A program made the translations under genes and the position numbers. From 'Nostoc azollae' 0708 (GTDB lineage Bacteria > Cyanobacteriota > Cyanobacteriia > Cyanobacteriales > Nostocaceae): a stretch of DNA of 64,000 bases. Within the stretch, counting starts at the first letter, position 1, and every line of letters starts with the position of its first letter. The stretch covers positions 5,290,701 through 5,354,700 of the forward strand of contig NC_014248.1 of assembly GCF_000196515.1 (NCBI RefSeq). Reading direction: 5' to 3'. Shown piece after piece: positions 29,725 to 40,088 of the stretch. The notes under the pieces are model-generated. The model was not told the origin of the DNA. It worked only from the letters and a program-made list of their open reading frames with translations, and ran no database searches.

Positions 29725-29945
29725 TGGAGGCATTTCTTCTCCTACCCAAGCCAACCATTAAGCTAATTGTCGCTTATTTTCCCTATATTCAAAGAGGGTA
29801 TGACCAGTTTTTTCAACAATTATCTGAAAGCCTCTTGACAAAAGACTTACAGACTTAACTTTTTATGGTTAGAACAAGGTAACCTTAATACTGGATGACC
29901 ATCAAATATTTGGGAGATAATACGGATGATCAACTTGTGTAAAAG
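29725..29945. other. intergenic remnant
   Basis: No readable gene is seen between the regulator remnant and the IS66-type copy A. No target duplication borders the IS. Confidence 0.4.
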
Positions 29946-31432
29946 CTAAGGATTCAGGTGGTGGGGTATTGACAAGTGTGATAAGTGAGGCAGAATATAG
30001 CAGTTATGGAAAAGAAGCTGGGACCAAAACTAGACAGAGAGATATTGAAGCAGTTGGGAACAGAGCAACTGGTAGGAATCATTATTGACCAGAGGAAAAA
30101 GTATAGAGAACCTAACAAATAAAGTAGTAGAACTGGAAAAAGAAATAGAGAAACTCAAAGTCAGTAGAGATTTAGAGACCATAAGATTATCCAAAGCACC
30201 CTTGGGAGACATCCTCAAAGAAACCGAGAACAAACAAGAAGAGAAACCAGAAGAAAACCAGACACGAAAACGGAAACCAGGAGGACAACAAGGGCATAGG
30301 GGAAAAAGGAGAAAGGTGTTTGGTGGAGTAGATAGAATAGATTTGAGATAGTGGGACGGCAAGTCTGTGGATGGTGAGGTCACGGGCAATTCTTTGGCGA
30401 AGTAATAAAAATCCAAACACAACAAGTAGGGGACTTGGTGGACAGGCCAATGGAAATGGATTTGGAGTGTGTGTAGGGAAAGACAAAGGGCACACTGGTC
30501 ACCAGAGATAGTACCGGGACAAGATATAGGAATCACACTACAAGCTTTTTTGGGATGGATCAATAACTAGGGCTATTGACCCTATGAAAAACAACACTTG
30601 TTGTTGTGGGAACTGGGTCAAATAGAAATTGGAGTGGGAACATTAGTAGGTACCAATGAAGGAATAGATGGTCCAGTGGCTCAAAGTATTCATAGCCTCA
30701 AACAATGGATCAAACAAACCCAGCCTCATATCCTTGGGGATGAAACACCCTGGGTAGTCAAAGGGGTGAAACAATGGTTATGGATTTTTGCCAATAGTGA
30801 CTTCCCTTGATTTCACGGGTCTGATACTCCTTGTCCTGGCAAATTAGAATCCATTGTGGGTTCAAGTTACTCTGGTGTACTCAGTTCTGATGACTTTACT
30901 GCCTATAATGGTTATGCGGTCACAGCTCAATAGAAATGTCAGGCACATCTACCCTACCCTGTCACTTCAAGACACTAATCAAGATTCCTGGCTTCAACCA
31001 CCAAGAAATTGGCACAAAATTCATCGACCTCATAGATGGTTTTAAAAACTACCCTTTATTCCAACAAACCCAAAACCTTCATGAATTCTTGACTTGGCCA
31101 TCCTAGTTTCAACCAAAAGTTGAATCTTCCATTCATTCATTGATCAACCCCCAGGGGAACCTGGTAAACTTTCACCTTCCTTAGACAATAGACCTTGATC
31201 ATAATTTAGCTGAACCAAGGTTAGGTTTAGCACTGACATCAAGAAAAGTCTCTGGTGATTCTCTTTCTCTGGAGCTATTCCAACATCCTGCCAATTTATT
31301 GACCGTTATACAAACTTGTCCCCATCAAGCACTTTCTCTAATTGAGTTTTTTGACCAACCTATGAAAGCCATGGTTCACTCTGCTTTCCATACACCTTCT
31401 TTAATCCTTCTACCTTAGACCTGAATCCTTAC
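29946..31432 (+). mobile_element. IS66-family element, copy A (degenerate)
   Basis: The ends read GTAAGGATTCAGGT (left, first base changed to C) and its exact reverse complement at 31419-31432. Inside, a TnpC-type transposase is readable in pieces: coiled-coil VVELEKEIEKLKVSRDLETI, the KRKPGGQQGHRGK basic stretch, and GTNEGIDGPVAQSI then LGDETPWVVKGVKQWLWIFA, the IS66 Asp-containing region. Stops and shifts separate them. The inverted copy B lies at 46018-47494. No 8-bp target duplication is seen, so copies may have recombined or decayed. Confidence 0.85.
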
Positions 31433-31547
31433 CCAAAAACAAGCTCTGGAAGTGGAGCGACAATTAGCAGCGGAAAAGGAAAAAGCTCGAATTTTAGCAG
31501 CACATTTGCGATCACTAGGAGTAGATCCAGATAGTTTGGCAAATTAG
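31433..31547 (+). pseudogene. C-terminal remnant of a Uma2-type endonuclease gene (1)
   Basis: Directly after the IS66 end the frame reads QALEVERQLAAEKEKARILA then AHLRSLGVDPDSLAN and stops. This coiled-coil tail ending in GVDPDSL is common in cyanobacterial Uma2 (DUF820) proteins. The catalytic part is absent. Confidence 0.55.
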
Positions 31548-31559
31548 GAAAAAACTATT

Positions 31560-31720
31560 ATGACAACCATCAAATTAAACGATCTCACCATTGAATACCC
31601 GAACAGGCCGAGAATGAACGACAACGGGCGGGAAAATTAGCAGAAAAATTAGCAGAAAAATTGCGATTCCTTCGTAGCGCTGCGCTATCGCTGGGAATTT
31701 ATCCTGATAGTTTGGGTTAA
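31560..31720 (+). pseudogene. Uma2-type endonuclease gene (2), internally deleted
   Basis: An ATG opens MTTIKLNDLTIEYP, which then joins at once the coiled-coil tail QAENERQRAGKLAEKLAEKL and SLGIYPDSLG. The whole catalytic domain is missing. The tail is interrupted by a short palindromic repeat (cgtagcgctgcgctatcg). Confidence 0.5.
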
Positions 31721-31785
31721 ATTAATACTGAAAATAGTATAAAATGCCGGAATAACTTGGCTATGGCCTCTGGTGGTGCTTGAGA

Positions 31786-32592
31786 ATGACCATTTCTATC
31801 AAAGATAATTTAACTTGGTTGCAAGTCCAGCGTTACTGGGAACTGCTGCACGTCTTGGTAGTGCGGACTCTCAAAGTGCGTTATCGTGGTTCATTCTTGG
31901 GTGTTTATTGGTCGCTGCTGAACCCATTAATTATGACTGGGCTTTACACTGCCATTTTTGGAGCCACCTTCTCATCCTATTATGGTCACTCAATCCTCAA
32001 CTACGTATTAGCAGCATTTACAGGATTGGTAGTAATCAATTTCTTCTCAGCTTCCACATCCCAAGCGTTGATGAGTGTAGTAGGTAATGGAGCATTATTA
32101 AATAAAATCTGTCTGCCAGTCAGTGTTTTCCCTGTAGCTATGGTAGCAGCGAATATATTTCAGTTTTCCGTTGGGGCATTTCCGTTACTAGCATTGATGA
32201 CTTTAGTTAATTCCAAAAGTCCAGTCAATGTCCTAGCATTGCTATTTCCATTTTTGGCATTAATTCTAGTTTCCACTGGCATTGGATTTTTAGTCAGTGC
32301 TTTGTATGTATTTTTTAGAGATTTACCTTACTTTTATGAGTTACTTGTCTTTGTGATTTGGATCAGCAGCCCTATCTTTTATCCAGCAGCAATCGTACCA
32401 AAGCAAGTCAAACCATTCCTTAGTTTAAATCCCCTCTCCCCCATAATTGAAAGTCTCCGTCAAATTACATTATCAGGAGCACCACCAGATTTAGGTTTAA
32501 TTTGGGGCGCTTTACTTAGTGGCATAATTATTTTGTCGTTAGGATGGACTTGTTTTCATCTGTGGCGACATCAGTTTATGGATTTACTGTAA
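31786..32592 (+). CDS. polysaccharide ABC exporter permease (Wzm-like)
   Basis: This 268-residue ABC-2 type membrane protein has about six spans. It opens with a cytoplasmic helix (WLQVQRYWELLHVLVVRTLK) and the family motif KVRYRGSFLGVYWSLLNPL. It exports lipid-linked O-antigen-like glycans with the ATPase that starts 1 base after its stop. The ATG at 31786 is preferred to the TTG at 31780. It is the first gene of a cassette with glycosyltransferases and an FkbM methyltransferase. The frame is intact. Confidence 0.9.
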   Translation: MTISIKDNLTWLQVQRYWELLHVLVVRTLKVRYRGSFLGVYWSLLNPLIMTGLYTAIFGATFSSYYGHSILNYVLAAFTGLVVINFFSASTSQALMSVVGNGALLNKICLPVSVFPVAMVAANIFQFSVGAFPLLALMTLVNSKSPVNVLALLFPFLALILVSTGIGFLVSALYVFFRDLPYFYELLVFVIWISSPIFYPAAIVPKQVKPFLSLNPLSPIIESLRQITLSGAPPDLGLIWGALLSGIIILSLGWTCFHLWRHQFMDLL

Positions 32593-33324
32593 ATGGAAGT
32601 TATTCGGCTGGATCAGGTTGCACTGTGGCGACGTACACAAGAAGAATTTTCTTATGATTTAAAGAAAACTATGCTTTCTATTTTAGAAGGTAAATATCGC
32701 CAGCCCGCCAAAAAATTAGTTTTAGGTACTGTTGATTTAGTAGTTGCTCAAGGCGAGAAGATAGGTATAATAGGTGCTAATGGTTCTGGTAAATCCACCC
32801 TTTTAAAGATAATTTCCGGTATTTTACAACCTACTAGTGGAACTGTAAGAGTACGTGGTCACGTAGCTCCTTTGATTGAACTAGGAGCAGGGTTTGATTC
32901 AGAAATTTCTGTCATGGATAATATACTGCTTTATGGTGTATTGCTGGGCTTTTCTAGGACTGAGATGAAAGAAAGAGCGCAGTCTATTTTGGAGTTTGCA
33001 GAATTGGAGGATTATGCTTTAGTTCCAGTTAAGGGTTTATCTTCAGGTATGGTCGCACGTTTGGGTTTTGCCATTGCCACAGATGTGCAGCCGGATATTT
33101 TGATTTTAGATGAGGTGTTATCGGTGGGAGATGAAAGTTTTAAGAATAAGTGCAAGCAAAGGATGGATAAGTTTTGGGATGATAATGCAACTGTTTTGGT
33201 TGTCTCTCACGATTTAGAATTTGTCAAACAATCTTGTCATCGGGCAATTTGGATAAATAAGGGAAAAATAATATTTTCTGGTAATGCTGCCCAAACTGTT
33301 GATTATTATTTGAATAGTTTGTAA
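32593..33324 (+). CDS. polysaccharide ABC exporter ATPase (Wzt-like, short form)
   Basis: The 243-residue ATPase has Walker A IGANGSGKSTLLK, the signature region VKGLSSGMVARLGFAIATDV (SSGM in place of LSGGQ, usual for this group), Walker B DILILDEVLSVGDE and the switch His in VVSHDLEF. It lacks the C-terminal glycan-binding domain of long Wzt proteins, so export should not depend on a terminal cap signal; this is inference. It is directly coupled to the permease gene. Confidence 0.92.
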   Translation: MEVIRLDQVALWRRTQEEFSYDLKKTMLSILEGKYRQPAKKLVLGTVDLVVAQGEKIGIIGANGSGKSTLLKIISGILQPTSGTVRVRGHVAPLIELGAGFDSEISVMDNILLYGVLLGFSRTEMKERAQSILEFAELEDYALVPVKGLSSGMVARLGFAIATDVQPDILILDEVLSVGDESFKNKCKQRMDKFWDDNATVLVVSHDLEFVKQSCHRAIWINKGKIIFSGNAAQTVDYYLNSL

Positions 33325-33388
33325 AATTACGAAAATCACCAGATATAAAAAAGATTAGATAAAATGCAAATATAAAGGTAGAAATTTA

Positions 33389-34681
33389 ATGGATTTACAG
33401 GGAATTAATGTATTAGTAGATGGATATAACCTAGAAATGATCCAAGGGACAGGAATAAAAACCTACGGTTTCACCTTAGTTAAGGCTCTGATTGCTCTAG
33501 AAGCAAATGTAGATTTATTATGTAGTCGTTATACTAATAGTTATAATAGTGATTTACTTTTAAATGAAGCTTTATTTTTCGACATACAAAAATCTAATAG
33601 TAGCAATTTAGAAATTAAGAGTATTATTAGTGCTGCTATTCAAGGATTTTATCAAGCCAAAGAAGTGCAAGTTAGTGATTTTGTCATCAAACGAGATGCC
33701 GACTATATTTTTGAGTATTTAGCTAGTTCAGGAAAAATATTCAATATTTCTAATTGTTATAGAACAGCCAATAATTTATATAAACATTTTCACTTACAAA
33801 CCAGAGTAAACATTAAAAAGAAAATTGATATCTGGCATGTTACTTATCCAATTCCTATTAAAGTAAATGCTGCCAGAAAAATTACAACTATTCATGATTT
33901 AATTCCGTTAAAACTTCCTTATACTACTTTAGATGATAAAAAATGTTTTTTTAATTTAATCAAGGATGCAATTAAAAATTCCGAGATTATTCTAACGGTT
34001 TCAGAAAGTACAAAAAATGATATCTTACATTGTTTTGATGTTAATCCAGATAAAATTTATGTGACATATCAACCAATAATTGATAATTCACATTTGGTTG
34101 AAAACCATACAACAGAAACTAAGTTAAAAAAGTATAAACTTAAAAATAAACAATATATTCTATTTGTAGGAACTATAGAACCTAAAAAAAATATAGGCCG
34201 ATTAATAGATGCATATAGTGGTTTAGATACTGATATGCAGCTAGTTATTGTTGGCAAAAAAGGATGGTTATGGGAAGATGAAATCGGTAAATTAGAAGCA
34301 GTATTTGGTAAAGATTTTAGCAGGGAAATTAAGTTATTGGAATATGTAGAGAAAAAAGATTTATTATATCTCTATAATGGTGCTTTTTGTTTTGTTTTTC
34401 CATCTTTGTACGAAGGATTTGGTTTACCACCTCTAGAGGCTATGTCTTTGGGATGTCCTGTTGTAACCTCTAATGTAGCTTCTTTACCAGAAGTTTGTGG
34501 AAATGCTGCTCTTTATGTAGATCCTTTCGATTCAGATGAAATTAGACTGGGAATTGAGAAGTTGATAAATAATCCTCAAATACAAAACCAACTTATAGAA
34601 GCTGGCAAAGAAAGAGTAAAACTATTTAGTATGGAAAATTATGCAAATAAACTTTATGAAGCTTATACAAAAGTAATCTAA
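33389..34681 (+). CDS. family 4 glycosyltransferase
   Basis: The 430-residue protein has a GT-B fold. The C-terminal sugar-nucleotide domain is clear: [53 protein letters not shown] (E-x7-E motif) and [19 protein letters not shown]. The N-terminal half is AT-rich and diverged. It follows the exporter ATPase by 64 bases and probably builds the exported glycan. Confidence 0.9.
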   Translation: MDLQGINVLVDGYNLEMIQGTGIKTYGFTLVKALIALEANVDLLCSRYTNSYNSDLLLNEALFFDIQKSNSSNLEIKSIISAAIQGFYQAKEVQVSDFVIKRDADYIFEYLASSGKIFNISNCYRTANNLYKHFHLQTRVNIKKKIDIWHVTYPIPIKVNAARKITTIHDLIPLKLPYTTLDDKKCFFNLIKDAIKNSEIILTVSESTKNDILHCFDVNPDKIYVTYQPIIDNSHLVENHTTETKLKKYKLKNKQYILFVGTIEPKKNIGRLIDAYSGLDTDMQLVIVGKKGWLWEDEIGKLEAVFGKDFSREIKLLEYVEKKDLLYLYNGAFCFVFPSLYEGFGLPPLEAMSLGCPVVTSNVASLPEVCGNAALYVDPFDSDEIRLGIEKLINNPQIQNQLIEAGKERVKLFSMENYANKLYEAYTKVI

Positions 34682-34729
34682 GCATTTTGCTGATTGTAGC
34701 TAACTGAATCCTTACACCTGGTCAAAAAT

Positions 34730-35980
34730 ATGACTTTTCCAATCAATGATAAATACTGGATAAATACAGTATATTTTTTACAACAAAGAATTCAAGACGG
34801 AGATAAAATCATAGCACCAACTGAATTTGAAGAAAAATTAACAAATGTTATATACTATTCCTTAACCGGAGAGCATTCATGTGATGATTTTCAGTGGGTC
34901 ATTATCCATAAGGGTATGATGGAAAATATAGAATATGCTTTTCTAGATAAAATTTTAGATAAATATTTTCCAATTTTTGCTAATGAAGTTTTCGTCATAT
35001 TTACTAATCACACTTATATGCCTAAATTAGACAGTAACTATATTCATCTAGAATTTTTTTGGGAAAAAATTAAATTGATGAAAAGCATATATAGTAAATT
35101 GCAATCAAGGTTAGAAAAAGATTCTGCTAACAACAACATTTATTTCAACATAAAAGATGTTAGCTCATTGACACGGAAAGAATTAGAATTAAATAGCCGT
35201 AAAATGTCCCAGACAGTGTATTTAGGTAATGAGATGATTTTATGTCGAGTTTTAACTAAATATATGTGCTACGTTAATTCTCAAGACATGAGTTTGACTC
35301 CTCACCTTTGTCTTAATGGATACTGGGAATCTTGGATTACTCAAGCAATGGTTCGTGTTCTTGAAAGAGGTTTTTATTGTCTCGATATTGGTGCAAATTG
35401 CGGATATTATTCGCTAATTATGGCTGATGTTGTAGCTGAATCAGGTCGGATTGTAGCCGTTGAAGCCAATCCAAGATTAGCTACTCTTGTAGAGCGAAGC
35501 TTAGTTGTTAATGGTTTTAAAAGAAATTCTAAGGTTTTGAAAAAAGCTGTTTCAGATACAAATGGGACAAAAGTCAATCTTGTACTTCCTGAAGGTGGTT
35601 ATTTAGGTGATGCAACAATATCTAGACCAGCTGACCTACCAGGAGATAGTATAGTGGAAGTTGAGACAGTAACAGTTGATGAATTAACTCAAGATTGGCC
35701 ACGTGTTGATTTGATTAAAATAGATGCTGAAGGATCAGAAGAAGCTATTTGGCGTGGGATGCAGCAGACCATAAAAAGAAATAAAAATATAATTATAATT
35801 ATGGAGTTTTGTAGTTATCGCAACTATGATCCTAAATCATTTTTAGAAGATATACAGGCAGCAGGATTTATAGTTCAATATATAGATATTGACTCACAAA
35901 TAAAATCCTTGACTGTTGAAGATTACCTGACAGCACGTTCTGGTGAACATTGGGATTTATATTTACAGCGAAGAAAATAA
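34730..35980 (+). CDS. FkbM-family methyltransferase
   Basis: The last ~220 residues form an SAM-dependent methyltransferase of the FkbM type: FYCLDIGANCGYYSLIMADV (motif I), GRIVAVEANPRLATLV, and VDLIKIDAEGSEEAIWRGM. The first ~190 residues have no family I know and may recognise the substrate. In glycan clusters such enzymes O-methylate sugars. It lies 48 bases after the glycosyltransferase gene. Its coding sequence is intact and AT-rich like its neighbour. Confidence 0.85.
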   Translation: MTFPINDKYWINTVYFLQQRIQDGDKIIAPTEFEEKLTNVIYYSLTGEHSCDDFQWVIIHKGMMENIEYAFLDKILDKYFPIFANEVFVIFTNHTYMPKLDSNYIHLEFFWEKIKLMKSIYSKLQSRLEKDSANNNIYFNIKDVSSLTRKELELNSRKMSQTVYLGNEMILCRVLTKYMCYVNSQDMSLTPHLCLNGYWESWITQAMVRVLERGFYCLDIGANCGYYSLIMADVVAESGRIVAVEANPRLATLVERSLVVNGFKRNSKVLKKAVSDTNGTKVNLVLPEGGYLGDATISRPADLPGDSIVEVETVTVDELTQDWPRVDLIKIDAEGSEEAIWRGMQQTIKRNKNIIIIMEFCSYRNYDPKSFLEDIQAAGFIVQYIDIDSQIKSLTVEDYLTARSGEHWDLYLQRRK

Positions 35981-36718
35981 GTTTTGATTTTTCAAGTTTC
36001 AGGGTTTAGGGGATAAAGTGTGGCTAACGCCACACTACGTCATCATCATAAATAGCTATAGCCCAGAAACTATTGAAAAATGAAGTTTCCATTTCCATCG
36101 GCTTTAATCAAGATAGAAGAACGAAAGGCTATCTTACCTATAAATTTTTTCACCGTTTAGACATACCTTGATAAGAAGCATTTTGCCACCAACAAGGCTT
36201 TGCTACAATATCATCAAAAAGGTATAACTAAACAGTCTCCTTTACCTGATTTCTACATAAGTGATCATCATGAGGCATATCTTGCACCTCTCCGTACAAA
36301 CCCAAGCAACCTAAAAATATGGGTGATAAGACCACCTTATTTCTATTGGTTTCTATGGGTAAGTCAAGGGTTTTGCTAAAATACATACTCTGTAATTTAA
36401 TTCCGTCAGTTTTTGTTGGTGCAAGATGTGAGCGCCCAAGGGGCGCGATTACACGCCCGCAATAAATGAAAGAAACACAGTTAACAAGACTTCTACGACT
36501 AATAACTTATACACTGAAAAAGTATCATGACAGTCAAAGCCGTTATTACACTAGTACAGTATTCGTCCGAATGTGAGCGTGGTTCTGGGTGTTATTGGCA
36601 ATGGTATTGGTGAAGTAGTTAAAGCTACTATCCCTTTTAGGAGACTAGATTTACTTGCCCACCCAGGCATGGTACACCCAATTTAAATCAGCGATGCAAT
36701 CAATGCTGCCCTTGTGCC
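35981..36718. other. gap with a gene fragment and the left flank of the IS110 element
   Basis: A 7-bp hairpin (gtgtggc-taac-gccacac, 36018-36035) follows the FkbM gene but has no T tract. At about 36178-36378 a plus frame of 66 codons reads ALLQYHQKGITKQSPLPDFY and SDHHEAYLAPLRTNPSNLKI; it looks like a gene remnant I cannot name. From about 36420 a dispersed repeat and unknown sequence precede the transposase; for an IS110 element this upstream part may encode the bridge RNA. Confidence 0.5.
36423..36479. repeat. dispersed GC-rich repeat, copy 2, with a hairpin
   Basis: The sequence contains gcgcccaaggggcgc, a perfect 6-bp stem around aag, and then acgcccgcaataaatgaaagaaacaca. It matches 16768-16826. 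Confidence 0.65.
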
Positions 36719-38104
36719 ATGAGCAACTATAAAAAGCCGAAAAAACAAGATTTGGATATGAATTTACTATCCCAAATCAACTCGAATGCGGCAGGAATAG
36801 ATATTGGTGCTGATAGGCATTGGGTAAGTGTGCCTGTGGGGAGGGATGAGGAAAATATACGCAGTTTTGCTTGTTTTACTGGCGACCTCTATGCAATGGC
36901 AGAATGGTTAAAGCAGTGCAGTGTTGAGACCGTGGCAATGGAATCTACAGGGGTTTATTGGATACCTGTATTCCAGATTTTGGAGAGTCGTGGTTTTGAC
37001 GTTAAACTCGTCAATGCTCACTATGTTAAAACTGTACCGGGTCGCAAAACCGATGTATTAGATTGTCAGTGGCTACAACAATTACATACTTACGGTTTAC
37101 TGTCCGGCTCATTCCGTCCCGAAGACCAAATATGTAAGCTTCGCAGTTACATACGTCAAAGGGATAATCTGATTAAAAGTGACTCCATCCATGTACAGAG
37201 GATGCAAAAAGCGTTAATATAGATGAATATACAATTACATTGCTTCATCAATGATATTACAGGCACTACTGGCCTGAGCATTATTAGAGAAATTGTATCT
37301 GGGGAACGAAACCCAGTAAAATTGGCCAGTTTGAAGGATGGGCGTATTAAAGCCAGCTTGGAAGAAATAGCTGCTTCTTTAACTGGAGACTATCGTTCAG
37401 AATTAGTTTTTATCCTTGAGCAAGAATTACAACTTTACGAGTTTTATCAAGCTCAAATCCAAAAGTGCGATAACCAAATTGAGCAATGTTTGGCTTCATT
37501 TACTGATAAAGTTGATGTTGAAAAAAAGCCTTTAGCTAAACCCAAGCGTCGGGGGAAAAAGCAACCAGGTAATGCACCACAGTTTGATTTACGTACACAT
37601 TTATATCGCATCAGTGGTGTAGATTTTACTGCTGTTGATGGTTTGGGTGCTTTAACTGTACTGGTACTGCTTTCTGAAGTTGGTTTAGATCCAAAACGCT
37701 TCAAGAGTGTTAAGCACTTTACCTCTTGGTTAGGCCTATGTCCTGGTAGTCGTGTTACTGGCGGTAAAGTTAAAAGTTCCAAAACTCGCCCTATTGCCAG
37801 TCGCAGCGCGACTGCTTTTCGCATGGCGGCACAAACTCTATGTCGCAGTCATTCTGCTTTGGGTGCATATTACCGTCGTATGCAATCACGAATGGGCGCC
37901 CTCAAGGCCATTACTGCTACCGCTCATAAATTGGCACGTATTTTTTATCGCCTTTGGACATCTGGCGAACACTATACTGACCATGGTATTGATGCTTACG
38001 AACAACAGTATCGAGACCGGATACTTAAAAACCTGAAGATAAAAGCTCAAGCTTTTGGCTTAGAACTCATCCCTATTTCTGACTCAACGCAATGTGTTTC
38101 TTAG
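36719..38104 (+). mobile_element. IS110-family transposase with an internal TAG
   Basis: The frame 36719-37219 has the DEDD domain: AAGIDIGADRHWVSVPVG (Asp), VAMESTGVYWIPVFQILES (Glu), and VPGRKTDVLDCQWLQQLHTY (Asp pair). A TAG at 37220-37222 interrupts, then the same frame runs to 38104 with the C-terminal Tnp_20 domain: ISGVDFTAVDGLGALTVLVL, SWLGLCPGSRVTGGKVKSSK and AFRMAAQTLC. Otherwise it is full length (about 461 codons). One base change (CAG or TGG to TAG) explains the stop. It inserted between the FkbM gene and the next glycosyltransferase gene. Confidence 0.9.
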
Positions 38105-38197
38105 GAGTTTAAAGAGAGATGTCAATTCATACCGCACTTAATTTTCCCACATTATAACTTATAGTTCCAGCATTTTGACAAAGAAAAGCATTACTTA

Positions 38198-39292
38198 ATG
38201 AACAGAGTAAATAATTCCTTCTCTAATCAATTAATAATAAATTTATCTATTATCTTCTCTCAACCAACCGGCATCAGCAACTATGCTCTAAATTTATTTC
38301 CCTATTTACAATCTCTCCAACCTACCCTATTAACAGCGCAAAAATATTCTGAATTCAACTGCTACCCAGTCCCAAATGATCTTACTCCTGCTGACGGTAT
38401 TAAAGGACATTTACGCCGGCTAATGTGGACACAATTTCAACTGCCAAAGATATATAAAAACTTTAAATCTCAACTTTTATTTTCCCCCATACCAGAAGCA
38501 CCTCTTTACAGTAACTGTCGTTTTATCATCATGTCTCATGACATGATACCATTACACTTTCCCAAACCATTTTCACCGCTAACACCATACCACCGTTACT
38601 ATACTCCCCAAGTGTTTAAGGAAGCACAACATATTATTTGTAACTCAGAAGCAACCGCTAAAGACATCACCGAATTTTACCAAATACCCACCAGTAAAAT
38701 CACACCTATTCTCCTAGCACACAATCGCACTCACTTCCGTTGTCTGAACCTACCCACCAGTAATTACTTCCTATACATCGGTCGTCAAGACCCTTACAAA
38801 AACTTGCAGCGACTCATCAGTTCCTTTGCTGCGCTACCTAATAAGGGAGATTATGAACTATGGTTAGCAGGTCCCACTGATAAACGTTACACCCCATTAT
38901 TGCAAGCGCAAGTTGAAGAACTGGGTATCACTCATCGTGTCAAATTCCTCAACTACGTACCTTACAGTGAACTACCAACAATCATAAATCAAGCAGTTGC
39001 TCTCGTTTTTCCGAGTTTGTGGGAAGGGTTTGGTTTTCCTGTCCTGGAAGCAATGGCTTGTGGAACTCCCGTTATTACCTCTAATCTTTCTTCACTTCCC
39101 GAAGTAGCTGGTGATGCTGCTATTCTCATTAATCCTCATAACACAGGGGAAATCACAGAAGCAATGCAAGCAATTATCAATGATTCAGGAATGAGAAAAC
39201 AACTTTGTCAAAAAGGCATAGAGAGAGCAAATTTGTTTAGCTGGGAAAAAACCGGACTTGCTACAGCAGAAGTTTTAAAACAATATTTCTGA
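38198..39292 (+). CDS. family 4 glycosyltransferase
   Basis: This 364-residue GT-B protein has [20 protein letters not shown] at the start, [17 protein letters not shown] (acceptor side), [40 protein letters not shown] (E-x7-E) and [19 protein letters not shown]. It resembles mannosyl- or rhamnosyltransferases of surface glycan clusters; donor and acceptor are unknown. It belongs to the exporter cassette but is now separated from it by the IS110 insertion. Confidence 0.9.
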   Translation: MNRVNNSFSNQLIINLSIIFSQPTGISNYALNLFPYLQSLQPTLLTAQKYSEFNCYPVPNDLTPADGIKGHLRRLMWTQFQLPKIYKNFKSQLLFSPIPEAPLYSNCRFIIMSHDMIPLHFPKPFSPLTPYHRYYTPQVFKEAQHIICNSEATAKDITEFYQIPTSKITPILLAHNRTHFRCLNLPTSNYFLYIGRQDPYKNLQRLISSFAALPNKGDYELWLAGPTDKRYTPLLQAQVEELGITHRVKFLNYVPYSELPTIINQAVALVFPSLWEGFGFPVLEAMACGTPVITSNLSSLPEVAGDAAILINPHNTGEITEAMQAIINDSGMRKQLCQKGIERANLFSWEKTGLATAEVLKQYF

Positions 39293-39354
39293 ACATACAA
39301 TAGATGAAAATAAACTCAAATGAAACCTAGGACTTTGATTTGAAAGCGCACAAT

Positions 39355-40074
39355 TTATGATTGCCAAAACTGGAAACTTATACCAGTATTAGCCACAACT
39401 ACCGCTGCGGCAAAATTATCTGCTGGTACTAACTCCTGCAAACTCCAATCTCCAGGTAGAAGTAATTGAGCAGGTGCTGTTGGTGTCAAATAAACCTCAA
39501 TTTTTTCCAGTTGAACTAAACCATCTCCAGTAGCTTTTAAATAAGCTTCTTTGCAAGTCCAGTAACGAAAAAATACTTGTTGTTTTTGTTCATTGGAAAG
39601 AAATTTGATTACTTCATATTCACTTGGTAAAAAGAACCTTTTGGCAAGATTTTCTAAATCTGACATAGGGCGAAGATATTCCAAATCTACCCCTATTAAT
39701 CTTTGATAACTCACACCACATAAACCCAAATCTTGAGAGTGAGATAGATTAAATAACAGCCCACTATCAGCAAACTTAGCTGCTAAAATTGGCTTACCAC
39801 GCTGTTGATATTCAAACTCTACCTGTGCAGGTTCTACACCTAAATAGCTTCCTAAAATAGTGCGAAGACTACCACGACCAGCAATAAAACGCTGACTATG
39901 TTCAGGAAAATAAAACCGTTCAGCACGACTAATTTCATCACTAGATAATGATTCACGAAACAATTGTAATTGTGATTCCGGTTGAATCAGGTCTATTTTC
40001 CAGATATGTACATCATCTGACGACAAAATCAAATTTGTGGGAGCAGGTAGCCAAAAATGATTAAATGTATTCAC
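39355..40074 (-). CDS. hetI: 4'-phosphopantetheinyl transferase (HetI/Sfp type)
   Basis: The enzyme moves phosphopantetheine from CoA to acyl and peptidyl carrier proteins. Marks are RFIAGRGSLRTILGSYLG, RGKPILA, LLFNLSHSQDLGLCGVS, the Mg-binding IGVDLEYLRP and FFRYWTCKEAYLKATGDG. The GTG at 40074 (VNTFNHFWLPAPTNL) fits the 237-239 residue length of HetI; earlier starts would overlap the upstream hydrolase gene, whose stop is at 40089. HetI serves heterocyst glycolipid and polyketide synthesis, but no such synthase lies here. It is also the general carrier-protein activator in cyanobacteria. Confidence 0.9.
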   Translation of the reverse strand: MNTFNHFWLPAPTNLILSSDDVHIWKIDLIQPESQLQLFRESLSSDEISRAERFYFPEHSQRFIAGRGSLRTILGSYLGVEPAQVEFEYQQRGKPILAAKFADSGLLFNLSHSQDLGLCGVSYQRLIGVDLEYLRPMSDLENLAKRFFLPSEYEVIKFLSNEQKQQVFFRYWTCKEAYLKATGDGLVQLEKIEVYLTPTAPAQLLLPGDWSLQELVPADNFAAAVVVANTGISFQFWQS

Positions 40075-40088
40075 AGGTAATTGAACAT

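Noticed and set aside
30030..30563. A 177-codon minus ORF, and its partners at 46946-47507
   Set aside because: They are antisense to the IS66 transposase pieces in both copies; the Ser/Pro/Cys-rich sequence is a mirror of the coiled-coil region.
36018..36035. A terminator after the FkbM gene
   Set aside because: The 7-bp stem is perfect but has no following T tract, so I do not call it a terminator.
36423..36479. A group II intron start (GTGAGCG...) with a GC hairpin
   Set aside because: No domain V sequence or intron-encoded reverse transcriptase was found nearby; a dispersed repeat is simpler.
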